Below are positions 8,400-8,509 of a stretch of DNA of 8,509 nt, one piece after another. The notes under the pieces are model-generated. The model was given only the letters and a program-made list of their open reading frames with translations, was not told the origin of the DNA and did no database searches. Position 1 is the stretch's first letter. Each line of letters opens with the position of its first letter. This DNA comes from Defluviitaleaceae bacterium (GTDB lineage: Bacteria > Bacillota > Clostridia > Lachnospirales > WQUN01). The position numbers and the translations under genes were made by a program. The stretch lies in the NCBI GenBank assembly GCA_009783525.1, contig WRDG01000087.1:1-8509 (forward strand), in the 5' to 3' direction.

Positions 8400-8509
8400 C
8401 TATAAAAACCCTTACATTTTTATAGTTGCCCATTTTTTTTTCGTTTAAAAATATTGCTAAAAAGAATAGTGCCTTGCGAAAGTAAGAAAAAAAATGAAAA
8501 ACGCAAAAA
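8400..8509 (+). repeat. 110-bp inverted repeat, right arm (cut by window end)
   Basis: Exact reverse complement of 8160-8269. It starts with CTATAAAAACCCTTACA and reaches the last base of the window, so the real repeat may be longer. Read outward, both arms present the same sequence in the same orientation, as two divergent copies of one element would. It may be a duplicated RNA/leader region, an end of a mobile element, or a contig-end assembly effect. Confidence 0.95.

Overview
The window looks like a chromosomal piece from an uncultured Bacillota, probably a clostridial lineage. The reasons are a tRNA-sensing T-box leader in front of valS, a Firmicutes-type dCTP deaminase, strong purine-rich ribosome binding sites, and GC-rich codon third positions next to very AT-rich intergenic DNA. 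Lineage below phylum level is inference. All recognisable genes lie on the minus strand, so reading order runs from high to low coordinates.

From right to left: positions 7364-8509 hold no convincing protein gene. This 1.1 kb contains (i) an outermost perfect inverted repeat, arms 8160-8269 and 8400-8509, whose right arm is cut by the window end; (ii) a consensus minus-strand promoter between the arms and a terminator-like hairpin at the far edge of the left arm, together outlining a possible ~150-nt RNA; and (iii) a long, strongly degenerate array of ~18-19-nt units from about 7390 to 8058, which includes a G-quadruplex-type motif near uvrA. Next come a promoter with an extended -10 and uvrA (complete, 949 aa), dcd (dCTP deaminase, 171 aa), and an unrecognised 448-aa protein with two membrane segments, coiled coils and an acidic tail. 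These three genes are closely spaced and probably co-transcribed. Directly after the stop of the 448-aa gene sits a separate promoter driving a valine T-box riboswitch (specifier GUA, UGGU discriminator-pairing bulge, Rho-independent terminator) and then valS, of which the first 696 codons are present.

Functionally, uvrA (nucleotide excision repair) and dcd (dUTP/dTTP supply) fit a genome-maintenance operon. The 448-aa protein is carried with them and has no assignable role. valS is controlled independently by uncharged tRNA-Val. The least explained part of the window is the gene-free right end. It combines a decaying short tandem array, the 110-bp inverted duplication and its embedded promoter, and it is the best candidate here for something undescribed. 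The contig may break at the repeat, so assembly should be confirmed first.
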